Source: Agromyces ramosus (GTDB lineage: Bacteria; Actinomycetota; Actinomycetes; Actinomycetales; Microbacteriaceae). From it: a stretch of DNA of 64,000 nt. The stretch spans positions 3,100,001 to 3,164,000 of the forward strand of contig NZ_JAUSYY010000001.1 of NCBI RefSeq assembly GCF_030817175.1. The letters run 5' to 3'. Shown here piece by piece: positions 38,451 to 47,391 of the stretch (its first letter is position 1; the number at the start of each line of letters is the position of its first letter). Below the pieces are notes generated by a model that was not told where the DNA came from, did no database searches, and was given only the letters and a program-made list of their open reading frames with translations. The position numbers were made by a program, and so were the translations under genes.

Positions 38451-38873
38451 TTAGTGACTGAAGACGTTGATGAGGTGCCGCGGCACGAAGGCGAGCATCG
38501 TGACGATCCAGAGAGCCACGACGATGTAGAACAGCAGCTGCTGGTGGCGCGTGGCCCAGGACCAGAAGTCGACGAGGATGATGCGCAGTCCGTTATATGC
38601 GTGGAACACGATCGCGCCGACGAGGGCGACCTCGCCGAGGCCCATGATCGGGGTCTGGTAGGTGCTGATGACGGCGTTGTAGGCCTCGGGGCTGACCCGC
38701 ACGAGGGCGGTGTCGAGGATGTGCACGAGGAGGAAGAAGAAGATCGCGACACCGGTGATGCGGTGCAGCACCCATGACCACATTCCCTCGCGACCGCGAT
38801 ACAGCGTGCCGCCCGGCCTCTGTCTCGCCGGCTTCTCGGGTGCGGTCAGGGTTCCTGCCGAAGTCTCTGGCAT
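38451..38873 (-). CDS. sdhC: succinate dehydrogenase cytochrome b556 subunit SdhC
   Basis: A 140-residue anchor with three helices. WSWVLHRITGVAIFFFLLVHILDT (about residues 31-54) is the family signature, with Ser, Arg and His of the quinone site and a heme-ligand His. HAYNGLRIILVDF follows at about 91-103. ATG 38873 has GGGAGGG at good spacing; an in-frame TTG two codons upstream is less likely. First gene of sdhCDAB. Confidence 0.93.
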   Translation of the reverse strand: MPETSAGTLTAPEKPARQRPGGTLYRGREGMWSWVLHRITGVAIFFFLLVHILDTALVRVSPEAYNAVISTYQTPIMGLGEVALVGAIVFHAYNGLRIILVDFWSWATRHQQLLFYIVVALWIVTMLAFVPRHLINVFSH

Positions 38874-39041
38874 GAACAACCCTCCCTGGCTGTGTGTATC
38901 GCCCCTGATGACGAGGGCATGACGGGCACACGGCCCGCTGAGAGTCTAGTCCGGCTGCATCGAGGCCGCCGCTCAGGCCTGCCTGAGTCTCTCGATGTCG
39001 AGATACCGGATGCCGCCCGCCTCCGTCGCGGGACGGCCGAG

Positions 39042-39047
39042 TATCCT
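39042..39047 (+). promoter_or_regulatory. -10 element, leaderless manC transcript
   Basis: TATCCT ends 7 bases before the ATG at 39055, and no ribosome binding site is present, which fits leaderless transcription. Confidence 0.4.
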
Positions 39048-39054
39048 CGAACCC

Positions 39055-40179
39055 ATGTCAGTCGCCCAGTTCCCGCTCGAGCGCTTCTACAGCGTGATCC
39101 CCGCCGGTGGCGTGGGATCGCGCCTGTGGCCGCTCTCCCGGGCGGACGCCCCCAAGTTCCTGCACGACCTCACCGGCTCGGGGCAGACGCTCTTGAAGGA
39201 CACCTGGGATCGACTCGCCCCGTTGTCGGGCGACCAGCGCATCATGGTCGTCACCGGTCGGGCGCATCGCGCCGCGGTCGAGGCCCAGCTGCCCGGTCTC
39301 GCCGACGTCAACGTCGTGCTCGAGAGCGAGCCGCGCGACTCGACCGCCGCGATCGGCCTCGCCGCCGCCATCCTCGAGCGGCGCGAGCCGGGCGTCATCA
39401 TCGGCTCCTTCGCGGCCGACCACGTGATCTCGGGCGAGGCGCTTTTCCGACAGGCCGTCGCCCAGGCATTCGCGGCAGCCGAGGCCGGATACATCGCGAC
39501 CATCGGCATCACGCCCACGGAGCCCGCGGTCGGCTTCGGATACATCGAGTGCGGAGCGCCGCTCGAGATCGAGGGGGCCGAGCACGCCGAGGCGGTCTCG
39601 AGCTTCGTCGAGAAGCCCGACCTCGAGACCGCGAAGGCCTACCTCGCGGGCGGCAAGCACCTCTGGAACGCGGGCATGTTCATCGCCCGCGCCGACGAGC
39701 TGCTCGCCGAGATCGCACGCAACAAGCCCGAACTCCACGCGGGCCTCGTCGAGCTGGCCGAGGCATGGGACGACCCGGCGACCCGAGGGCCGGCGGTCGA
39801 CCGCATCTGGCCGAAGCTCGAGAAGATCGCGATCGACTACTCGGTCGCCGAGCCGGCAGCGGCTGCCGGGAGGCTCGCGGTCATCCGCGGCCATTTCGCG
39901 TGGGACGACGTCGGCGACTTCGCGTCCCTGGCCAAGCTCAACACCGCCGGCCGCAGCGGCGAGCTCGCGATCCTCGGCGAGAACGCGCGCGTGCTCGCCG
40001 ACGCCTCGAGCGGCATCGTCGTGAGCCGTTCGAACCGGGTCATCAGTCTCATCGGCGTGCACGATATCGTCGTGGTGGACACTCCCGATGCGCTCCTCGT
40101 GACCACGAGCGAACACGCGCAACGGGTGAAGGCGGTCGTCGACGCCCTCCGGCTCGGCGGCTCGAACGACGTGCTCTGA
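39055..40179 (+). CDS. manC: mannose-1-phosphate guanylyltransferase
   Basis: A 374-residue nucleotidyltransferase that makes GDP-mannose from GTP and mannose 1-phosphate for glycan and lipoglycan synthesis. The N-terminal signature IPAGGVGSRLWPLSRADAPKFL (about residues 15-36) carries the nucleotide-binding loop and the catalytic Arg and Lys. GFGYIECG and FVEKPD (about 160-185) and LWNAGMFI follow, as does the DYSVAE segment. It lacks the C-terminal isomerase domain of bifunctional enzymes. It is divergent from sdhC and 23 bases before the first BMP lipoprotein. Confidence 0.93.
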   Translation: MSVAQFPLERFYSVIPAGGVGSRLWPLSRADAPKFLHDLTGSGQTLLKDTWDRLAPLSGDQRIMVVTGRAHRAAVEAQLPGLADVNVVLESEPRDSTAAIGLAAAILERREPGVIIGSFAADHVISGEALFRQAVAQAFAAAEAGYIATIGITPTEPAVGFGYIECGAPLEIEGAEHAEAVSSFVEKPDLETAKAYLAGGKHLWNAGMFIARADELLAEIARNKPELHAGLVELAEAWDDPATRGPAVDRIWPKLEKIAIDYSVAEPAAAAGRLAVIRGHFAWDDVGDFASLAKLNTAGRSGELAILGENARVLADASSGIVVSRSNRVISLIGVHDIVVVDTPDALLVTTSEHAQRVKAVVDALRLGGSNDVL

Positions 40180-40202
40180 GCGCACGGGGAAGCAGGGTTC
40201 GG

Positions 40203-41264
40203 ATGTCGGTTCGTCGAAGCATCGCGTTCGGAGTCGCGCTCGTCGCGGCATCCGTCGCACTCGCCGCCTGTGCCCCTGCCCCCGACGCCGGCGACGGCGG
40301 CGAGGCGGGCGAGGCCTGCGTGCGTATGGTGACGAACTCGGGCGGGCTCGAAGACCGCTCGTTCAACCAGTCGACCTGGGAGGGCCTGCAGCAGGCCGAG
40401 GAGGAGTACGGGGTCGAGGCCGAGGCGCTCGTTTCGACGGGTGAGACCGACCTCGCGCCGAACGTGCAGCAGGCGGTCGACTCGGGCTGCGAACTCATCG
40501 TCACCGTGGGCTGGGAGCTCGCCGAGGCGACGCTCGATCAGGCCGGCTCGAATCCCGACCTCTCCTTCGCGATCGTCGACGAGACGGTCGACGCCCCGAA
40601 CGTGAAGTCCGTGGTGTTCGACACGGCACAGGCCGCCTACCTCGCCGGCTACCTCGCCGCAGGCGTCTCGAAGACCGGCGTCGTCGCCACCTTCGGCGGC
40701 GGCAACCAGCCGCCGGTGACCCTCTTCATGGACGGCTTCGTCGACGGCGTCGCGAAGTACAACGAGGTGCACGCGGCGCAGGTGCGCGTGCTCGGCTGGG
40801 ACAAGGCGAAGCAAGACGGAGCCTTCACCGGCGACTTCGAGGACATCAACAAGGGCAAGGTCCTCACCGAGGGATTCATCGACCAGGGTGCGGATGTCAT
40901 CCTCCCCGTCGCGGGCCAGGTCGGCGAGGGTGCGGCCTCGGCCGCGCTCGAGCGCGGGGGAGTCTCGGTGATCTGGGTAGACAGCGACGGCTACGACTCG
41001 CTGCCCGCCGAGTTCCGGCCGGTGCTGCTCACGAGCGTGCTGAAGAACACGCAGGACGCCATGATCGGCATCGTCGGCGAGGTGCAGGAGGGCGCGTTCA
41101 CGAACGAGCCCTTCATTGGCACCCTCGAGAACGGCGGGGTCGAGATCGCGCCCTACCACGACCTCGCCGCGCTCGTCACGCCGAGTCTCGACGGTGAGAT
41201 CGAGGGGCTGCGCCAGGCGATCATCGCGAGCGAGATCGTCGTGGAGTCGCCGAGCCGCCCCTGA
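40203..41264 (+). CDS. BMP-family nucleoside-binding lipoprotein, first
   Basis: A 353-residue lipoprotein of the BMP/PnrA family, the substrate-binding part of nucleoside ABC importers. The lipobox LAAC is at about residues 20-23. SGGLEDRSFNQSTWEG (about 44-59) matches the nucleoside-binding loop, and VVFDTAQAAYLAGYLAA (about 139-155) is the next family block. Paralogue of the gene at 41458 and upstream of the same transporter. A terminator-like hairpin separates the two copies, so this one may be expressed with manC or on its own. Confidence 0.92.
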   Translation: MSVRRSIAFGVALVAASVALAACAPAPDAGDGGEAGEACVRMVTNSGGLEDRSFNQSTWEGLQQAEEEYGVEAEALVSTGETDLAPNVQQAVDSGCELIVTVGWELAEATLDQAGSNPDLSFAIVDETVDAPNVKSVVFDTAQAAYLAGYLAAGVSKTGVVATFGGGNQPPVTLFMDGFVDGVAKYNEVHAAQVRVLGWDKAKQDGAFTGDFEDINKGKVLTEGFIDQGADVILPVAGQVGEGAASAALERGGVSVIWVDSDGYDSLPAEFRPVLLTSVLKNTQDAMIGIVGEVQEGAFTNEPFIGTLENGGVEIAPYHDLAALVTPSLDGEIEGLRQAIIASEIVVESPSRP

Positions 41265-41293
41265 CAGCTGCATCCGCCCACCACGGCTGCATC

Positions 41294-41312
41294 CGCCCCC
41301 GTTCGAGGGGCG
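41294..41312 (+). terminator. hairpin between the two BMP genes
   Basis: CGCCCC and GGGGCG pair around a 7-base loop, 30 bases after the first lipoprotein stop. Two copies of GCTGCATCCGCCC precede it. Confidence 0.5.
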
Positions 41313-41457
41313 TCGGGGCTGCTCATATGAGCAGAACATCGCGTCTTGATAACCATTGCCTATCACGGCGCCCTCAGGCGATAGCGCCACTCGCAACATT
41401 GGGTAACGTGACTGAACGGGCCTCGAGACAGTCGGGGCGCAGACTTTGGAGGACACT

Positions 41458-42558
41458 GTGAAGGTCACGACCAGGAAGGCCGCACTCGGCGGTCTCGCGA
41501 TGTTCGGTGCAGCTGCACTGCTCGCCGGATGCGCACAAGCTCCCGAAGACAACGGCGGCGACGGCGGCGGCGAAGCGCTCGACTACCTGCCCTGCATGGT
41601 GTCCGACGCCGGCGGCTTCGACGACAAGTCCTTCAACCAGCTCGGCTTCGAGGGCCTCGTGAAGGCTGCCGACGAGCTCGGCGTCGAGTACAACGAGGTC
41701 GAGTCGGCCGCTGAGACCGACTACGCCTCGAACCTCACGAACCTCGTCGACCAGGGCTGCAACACGATCGTGACGGTCGGCTTCCTGCTCGCTCCCGCCG
41801 CCCTCGAGTCGGCTGAGGCGAACCCCGACCTCGAGTACATCTCGATCGACGACACCGTCGACACCGACTTCGACGGCACCACCGACGCGCCGAACATCAA
41901 GCCGATCATCTTCGACACCGCCCAGGCCGCGTTCCTCGCGGGCTACCTGTCGGCCGGCACCTCGCAGACCGGCGTCGTCGGCACCTTCGGCGGCATCAAC
42001 ATCCCCACCGTCGCCATCTTCATGGACGGCTTCGCCCAGGGCGTCGAGTACTACAACGAGGAGAACGGCACGGCCGTCAAGGTCCTCGGCTGGGACCGCG
42101 CCAACCAAGACGGCTCCTTCACCGGTGGCTTCGAGGCGAACGACACCGCGCGCCAGATCGCCCAGGGCCTCATCGACCAGAACGTCGACGTGCTCCTGCC
42201 TGTCGGCGGCCCGATCTACCAGAGCGCCGCGGCAGCCATCCGCGACTCCGGTCGTGAGATCGCCCTCCTCGGCGTCGACGCCGACGTGTACGAGACCGAC
42301 CCGTCGGTCGGCGACCTGCTCCTCACCTCGATCCGCAAGGGCATCGACGTCGGTACCTACAACGCGATCATCGAGGCCGGCAACGGCGAGTTCGACCCGA
42401 CGCCGTTCGTGGGCACCCTCGAGAACGAGGGCGTGAGCCTGGCTCCGTTCCACGACTGGGAGGACCGCGTCCCGGCTGAGCTCGCTGACAAGCTCACCGA
42501 GCTGCAGGATGCGATCGTCGCCGGCGACATCGTGGTCGAGTCCTACCTCGCCGAATAG
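41458..42558 (+). CDS. BMP-family nucleoside-binding lipoprotein, second
   Basis: A 366-residue lipoprotein. The GTG at 41458 has GGAGG five bases upstream; an in-frame TTG at 41446 lies inside that region and is rejected. The lipobox LAGC is at about residues 20-23. SDAGGFDDKSFNQLGFEG (about 45-62) and IIFDTAQAAFLAGYLSAG (about 151-168) are the BMP nucleoside-binding motifs. It should deliver nucleosides to the ATPase and permeases that follow. Terminator 42574-42603 then gives an abundant binding protein and lower read-through to the transporter, a common arrangement. Confidence 0.94.
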   Translation: MKVTTRKAALGGLAMFGAAALLAGCAQAPEDNGGDGGGEALDYLPCMVSDAGGFDDKSFNQLGFEGLVKAADELGVEYNEVESAAETDYASNLTNLVDQGCNTIVTVGFLLAPAALESAEANPDLEYISIDDTVDTDFDGTTDAPNIKPIIFDTAQAAFLAGYLSAGTSQTGVVGTFGGINIPTVAIFMDGFAQGVEYYNEENGTAVKVLGWDRANQDGSFTGGFEANDTARQIAQGLIDQNVDVLLPVGGPIYQSAAAAIRDSGREIALLGVDADVYETDPSVGDLLLTSIRKGIDVGTYNAIIEAGNGEFDPTPFVGTLENEGVSLAPFHDWEDRVPAELADKLTELQDAIVAGDIVVESYLAE

Positions 42559-42573
42559 TCGTTCAGCATGAAA

Positions 42574-42603
42574 CGGGGAGGTCGGCGCAAGCCGGCCTCC
42601 CCG
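42574..42603 (+). terminator. terminator/attenuator between binding protein and ATPase
   Basis: A 13-bp stem (one G-U pair) closed by a GCAA tetraloop, 15 bases after the lipoprotein stop. It probably limits read-through into the transporter genes. Confidence 0.8.
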
Positions 42604-42714
42604 CTTCGTTCACGGAACGGCATGCCTCGCCGCAGTTGAGCGCGGCGGTCGGCGGACCTCCAACATTCGCGCAGCATCTCCAGCAGATGCAGCCTTCTCA
42701 GTAGGATCGGGAGC

Positions 42715-44229
42715 ATGAAGCTCGAACTTCGCGGCATCACGAAGCGATTCGGCAGCCTCGTCGCCAATGACCACATCGATCTCACCGTCGAGTCCGGTGA
42801 GATCCATTGCCTGCTCGGCGAGAACGGCGCAGGCAAGTCGACGCTGATGAACGTGCTCTACGGCCTGTACCAGGCCGACGAGGGCGAGATCCTGCTCGAC
42901 GACGAGGTGCAGCGCTTCGCCGGCCCGGGCGACGCGATGAACGCGGGCATCGGCATGGTGCACCAGCACTTCATGCTCATCCCCGTCTTCACGGTCGCCG
43001 AGAACGTCATGCTCGGCCACGAGCAGACGACCTTCGGGGGGCGGCTCGACCTCGCGGCCGCGCGCGAGAAGGTGCGCGAGATCTCCGATCGCTTCGGCTT
43101 CCACGTCGACCCCGACGCGCTCGTCGACGACCTGCCGGTCGGCGTGCAGCAGCGGGTCGAGATCATCAAGGCGCTCTCCCGAGATGCGAGGGTGCTCGTC
43201 TTCGACGAGCCGACCGCGGTGCTCACGCCGCAGGAGACCGACGAGCTCATGGCGATCATGCGCCAGTTGAAGCAGTCGGGCACCGCCATCGTCTTCATCA
43301 CGCACAAGCTCCGCGAGGTGCGTGAGGTCGCCGACCGCATCACGGTCGTGCGGCTCGGCAAGGTCGTCGGCGAGGCGGCGCCGACGGCCTCGAACGCGGA
43401 GCTGGCCTCGCTCATGGTCGGGCGCGCCGTCGAGCTCACGGTCCACAAAGACGAGCCGAAGCTCGGCGATCCCGCCCTCGTGGTCGAGCACCTCACGGTC
43501 ATCGACCACACCGGCCACCTCGTCGTCAACGACGTCAGCTTCGAGGTCCGTCGAGGTGAGATCCTCGCGGTGGCGGGGGTGCAGGGCAACGGGCAGACGG
43601 AGCTCACCGAGGCGCTCCTCGGACTCCAGCCCCGCGTCGAGGGCTCGGTCGTCCTCGACGGCGAGCAGCTCACCGGTGCCAGCGTGCGCAAGATCCTGAA
43701 CGCCGGCGTCGGGTTCGTGCCCGAAGACCGCAAGGAAGACGGCCTCGTCGGCGAGTTCTCGGTCGCCGAGAACCTCATGCTCGACCGCGCCGACGGTCCG
43801 CCGTTCGTCAAGGGCGGCAACCTGCAGCGCGGCTTCCTCGAGCAGTTCGCCGAGGAGAAGGTCGCCGAATTCGACGTGCGCACCCCCGGCATCGACACGA
43901 AGGTCGGCCGGCTCTCCGGTGGCAATCAGCAGAAGGTCGTGCTCGCGCGCGAGCTGAGCCGCGATCTTCGCCTGCTCGTCGCCGCCCAGCCCACGCGCGG
44001 CGTCGACGTGGGCTCGATCGAGTTCATCCACAAGCGCATCGTCGAGACTCGCGACTCTGGCGTGCCGGTCGTGGTCGTGTCCACCGAGCTCGACGAGGTC
44101 ACTGCGCTCGCCGACCGAATCATGGTGATGTACCGGGGCCGCATCGTCGGCATCGTGCCCGGCAACACCTCCCGCGACGTGCTCGGCCTCATGATGGCCG
44201 GCGAGACTGCCGAAGGAGCCGCCGCATGA
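42715..44229 (+). CDS. nucleoside ABC importer ATPase (double domain)
   Basis: A 504-residue ATPase with two fused ABC domains, as in NupO/YufO and sugar importers. The first domain has GENGAGKSTLMNVLYG (about residues 35-50) and LVFDEPTAVLTP (about 161-172). The second (about 255-490) has a degenerate P-loop, GVQGNGQTELTEALLG, without the Lys, and LSGGNQQKVVLAREL, as is usual for this family. The stop overlaps the next permease start (ATGA). It energises nucleoside import with the two permeases. Confidence 0.95.
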   Translation: MKLELRGITKRFGSLVANDHIDLTVESGEIHCLLGENGAGKSTLMNVLYGLYQADEGEILLDDEVQRFAGPGDAMNAGIGMVHQHFMLIPVFTVAENVMLGHEQTTFGGRLDLAAAREKVREISDRFGFHVDPDALVDDLPVGVQQRVEIIKALSRDARVLVFDEPTAVLTPQETDELMAIMRQLKQSGTAIVFITHKLREVREVADRITVVRLGKVVGEAAPTASNAELASLMVGRAVELTVHKDEPKLGDPALVVEHLTVIDHTGHLVVNDVSFEVRRGEILAVAGVQGNGQTELTEALLGLQPRVEGSVVLDGEQLTGASVRKILNAGVGFVPEDRKEDGLVGEFSVAENLMLDRADGPPFVKGGNLQRGFLEQFAEEKVAEFDVRTPGIDTKVGRLSGGNQQKVVLARELSRDLRLLVAAQPTRGVDVGSIEFIHKRIVETRDSGVPVVVVSTELDEVTALADRIMVMYRGRIVGIVPGNTSRDVLGLMMAGETAEGAAA

Positions 44230-45605
44230 GCGACCCGAACGATCCCGACGTGAGCCTCGAGCAGCCGGGCGCCATCGACGACGCTTCCGGCACCTCGGCC
44301 GACCGGGCGTCGACCTCGACGGCGACCTCGGTCGAGTCGGAACCCCCGGTCACGACCGCTCCGGGCACGACCGCTCCCGGCGCGACACCCGAAGAGCCGT
44401 CGCGCTGGACCATCGCGTTGCGCGAGATCACCACGGGCAACGCCATCATCTCGGTGCTCGCCGTGGTGCTCGCACTCATCGTGGGTGCGATCATGATCGC
44501 CTTCACCGATGAGCGGGTGCAAGAAGCCGCAGGCTATTTCTTCGCGCGGCCGGGCGACACCTTCATCGCCATCTGGGAGTCGGTCTCCGGCGCGTACGTC
44601 GCCTTCTTCCAGGGCTCGATCTACAATTTCCGCCGCCCCGACTTCGTCGCCGGCATCCGCCCGCTCACCGAGACGCTGACCTTCGCAACACCGCTGATCG
44701 CCGCCGGCCTCGGCGTCGGGCTCGCGTTCCGCGTGGGCATGTTCAACATCGGTGGCCGTGGCCAGATGCTCATCGCGGCATCCGCTGCCGGCTGGGTCGG
44801 CTTCGCCGTCGACCTGCCGATGTACCTGCACATGATCGTCGCGCTCATCGCCGGAATGATCGGCGCGGCGCTCTGGGCGGGCATCGCCGGCCTCCTGAAG
44901 GCGCGCACCGGCGCACACGAGGTGATCGTCACGATCATGCTCAACTACGTGGCCCTCTACCTCGTGTCGTGGATGCTCCGCACGCCGGGCCTGCTCCAGG
45001 CGCCCGGATCGAACAACCCCAAGACCCCGGCCATGAAGGACACGGCGATCTTTCCCGAGCTCCTCGGCCCGCAGTTCAACCTCCACTTCGGCTTCATCCT
45101 CGCGGTCGCCGCGACCGTGCTCGTGTGGTGGATCCTCAATCGCTCGAGCCTCGGCTTCCAGTTCCGCGCCGTGGGCGAGAACCCCAACGCCGCCCGCGTC
45201 TCGGGCATCAACGTCAAGTCGATGTACGTCTACGCGATGCTCATCTCCGGGGCGCTCATCGGTCTCGCCGGCGTGAGCCAGGTGCTCGGCACCGTGACCA
45301 CGGGCTTCTCGAGCGGCATCGATGCCGGCATCGGGTTCGATGCCATCACCGTGGCCCTGCTCGGGCGCTCGACACCGTGGGGCATCTTCGCCGCGGGCAT
45401 CCTGTTCGGCGCGTTCAAGGCCGGCGGTTTCTCGATGCAGGCCGCCGAGGGCGTGCCGATCGACATCGTGCTCGTCGTGCAGTCGCTCATCGTGCTGTTC
45501 ATCGCCGCGCCGCCGCTCGTGCGCGCGATCTTCCGCCTGCCGGCCCCAGGCTCAGCGCCCAAGCGGCAGAGACCGATCGTCACGAAAGAGGTGAAGGCGA
45601 AATGA
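44226..45605 (+). CDS. nucleoside ABC importer permease, first
   Basis: A 459-residue permease of the BPD_transp_2 family. An unusual N-terminal extension of about 60 residues rich in Asp, Ser, Thr and Pro precedes the first helix. About nine or ten helices follow. GLGVGLAFRVGMFNIGGRGQML (about 160-181) and FQFRAVGENPNAARVSGINV (about 310-329) are the family signatures. ATGA overlaps on both sides couple it to the ATPase and to the second permease. Confidence 0.94.
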   Translation: MSDPNDPDVSLEQPGAIDDASGTSADRASTSTATSVESEPPVTTAPGTTAPGATPEEPSRWTIALREITTGNAIISVLAVVLALIVGAIMIAFTDERVQEAAGYFFARPGDTFIAIWESVSGAYVAFFQGSIYNFRRPDFVAGIRPLTETLTFATPLIAAGLGVGLAFRVGMFNIGGRGQMLIAASAAGWVGFAVDLPMYLHMIVALIAGMIGAALWAGIAGLLKARTGAHEVIVTIMLNYVALYLVSWMLRTPGLLQAPGSNNPKTPAMKDTAIFPELLGPQFNLHFGFILAVAATVLVWWILNRSSLGFQFRAVGENPNAARVSGINVKSMYVYAMLISGALIGLAGVSQVLGTVTTGFSSGIDAGIGFDAITVALLGRSTPWGIFAAGILFGAFKAGGFSMQAAEGVPIDIVLVVQSLIVLFIAAPPLVRAIFRLPAPGSAPKRQRPIVTKEVKAK

Positions 45606-46912
45606 CCACCGTGACCGGCACCGCACCCGATGCGCCCGTCTCCCAGTCCCTCGACACGACCGTCGTCGTCAGCTGGAAGGCGCCGATCGCGTTCGCGATC
45701 TTCACGCTCCTCACGATCATCCTGTTCGTCTTCGCCGGACCCGACGCCTCGGCGACGTTCCGCCTGTCCCCGGCGGGCGACGCGTTCCAGCTGCCCGAGG
45801 TCGTGCTGTCGTCGCAGGTGACCGGGTGGGTCGTCATGGCGCTCCTCGCCGCCATCACCGTCGCGAGCGCCCTGCTCATCCGGGCGCGGCGCACGGTGCC
45901 GCTCTGGCTCACGATCGTGTTCGCGGCGGTGTTCCTCGTCGGATTCCTCACGTGGGCGGCCGCCGGCGCGAGCACCCCCGTCATCCCGGTGCCCGGACTC
46001 CTCGCCGGCGCGCTCAGCCTGTCGGTGCCCCTCATCTTCGGCGCGCTCTGCGGCGTCATCTCCGAGCGCGTCGGCGTCGTCAACATCGCGATCGAGGGCC
46101 AGCTCCTCGCCGGGGCGTTCACGTCGGCCGTCGTGGCATCCGCCATCGGGCAGGCGGTCCTCGGCCAGATCGTCGGCATCATCGCTGCCGCCGTCGCCGG
46201 CGTGCTCGTCTCCTTCGTGCTCGCCGCGTTCTCGATCAAGTACTTTGTCGACCAGGTCATCGTCGGTGTCGTACTGAACGTGCTCGTCATCGGCCTCACG
46301 AGCTTCCTGTTCTCGCAGGTGCTCGCGCCGAATGCCTCGACGCTGAACTCGCCGCCTCGCCTCGAGCGGCTGCCGATCCCGCTGCTCGCCGACATCCCGC
46401 TCATCGGCCCGATGTTCTTCCGGCAGACGATCATCGTCTACCTCATGTACATCGCGGTCGCCGCCGTCTACATCGGGCTCTTCCACACGCGCTGGGGCCT
46501 TCGGCTCCGCTCCGTGGGCGAGCACCCGCAGGCCGCAGACACCGTCGGCATCAACGTGAACAGCACCCGATTCTGGAATGTCTCGCTCGCGGGCGCGATC
46601 GCCGGCGTCGGTGGTGCCTTCTTCACGCTCGGCTCGGTCGGTGCCTTCAACAAAGAGATGACGGCAGGCGCCGGCTTCATCGCCCTCGCCGCAGTCATCT
46701 TCGGGCAATGGGACCCGATCAAGGCGACGTTCGCGGCGCTCCTCTTCGGGTTCGCCTCGAACCTGCAGAACACGCTCTCCGTCATCGGCTCACCGGTGCC
46801 GAGCGAGTTCATGCTGATGCTGCCGTACCTCATCACGATCTTCGCCGTGGCCGGATTCGTCGGCAAGGTGCGCGGCCCCGCCGCCGCCGGCAAGCCGTAC
46901 ATCAAGTCCTGA
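45602..46912 (+). CDS. nucleoside ABC importer permease, second
   Basis: A 436-residue permease of the same family. ATG 45602 overlaps the previous stop. About ten helices; SVPLIFGALCGVISERVGVVNIAIEGQLL (about 141-169) and LRLRSVGEHPQAADTVGINV (about 301-320) are the signatures that pair it with NupQ-type subunits. It completes the importer with the ATPase and the BMP lipoproteins. cdd follows 59 bases downstream. Confidence 0.94.
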   Translation: MTTVTGTAPDAPVSQSLDTTVVVSWKAPIAFAIFTLLTIILFVFAGPDASATFRLSPAGDAFQLPEVVLSSQVTGWVVMALLAAITVASALLIRARRTVPLWLTIVFAAVFLVGFLTWAAAGASTPVIPVPGLLAGALSLSVPLIFGALCGVISERVGVVNIAIEGQLLAGAFTSAVVASAIGQAVLGQIVGIIAAAVAGVLVSFVLAAFSIKYFVDQVIVGVVLNVLVIGLTSFLFSQVLAPNASTLNSPPRLERLPIPLLADIPLIGPMFFRQTIIVYLMYIAVAAVYIGLFHTRWGLRLRSVGEHPQAADTVGINVNSTRFWNVSLAGAIAGVGGAFFTLGSVGAFNKEMTAGAGFIALAAVIFGQWDPIKATFAALLFGFASNLQNTLSVIGSPVPSEFMLMLPYLITIFAVAGFVGKVRGPAAAGKPYIKS

Positions 46913-46971
46913 CCAACGCGCGGCGCGACATCCGACCACCTGAACCGCCACGTCCCGAACGGGGGAGCACC

Positions 46972-47391
46972 ATGACCGCAACGGATGCGATCGACTGGAA
47001 CGAGCTTCGGGGCCGCGCCCGCGAAGCCATGGCGAAGGCCTATGCGCCGTACTCCGGGTTCCCAGTGGGCGCCGCGGCGATCGTCGACGACGGTCGCATC
47101 GTGAGCGGATGCAACGTCGAGAACGCGTCGTACGGCGTGACCCTCTGCGCCGAGTGCTCGCTCGTCTCGGCGCTCACGATGTCGGGCGGGGGCAAGCTCG
47201 TCGCGTTCACGTGCGTCGACGGCCACGGCGCCGTGCTCATGCCGTGCGGCCGCTGCCGCCAGCTGCTCTTCGAGCACTCTGCAGAGGGGATGCTCCTCGA
47301 GACGGTCTCCGGCATCAAGACCATCGACGAGGTGCTGCCCGACGCCTTCGGCCCGCGCCAGCTCACCGCGTTCAGCGGAGCCGGCTCATGA
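46972..47391 (+). CDS. cdd: cytidine deaminase
   Basis: A 139-residue zinc enzyme converting (deoxy)cytidine to (deoxy)uridine. NVENASYGVTLCAE (about residues 44-57) carries a zinc Cys and the catalytic Glu, and PCGRCRQLL (about 87-95) carries the other two Cys ligands, as in the homotetrameric class. ATG 46972 has GGGGGAG upstream. The stop overlaps the deoA start (ATGA), coupling the two salvage steps. Confidence 0.96.
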   Translation: MTATDAIDWNELRGRAREAMAKAYAPYSGFPVGAAAIVDDGRIVSGCNVENASYGVTLCAECSLVSALTMSGGGKLVAFTCVDGHGAVLMPCGRCRQLLFEHSAEGMLLETVSGIKTIDEVLPDAFGPRQLTAFSGAGS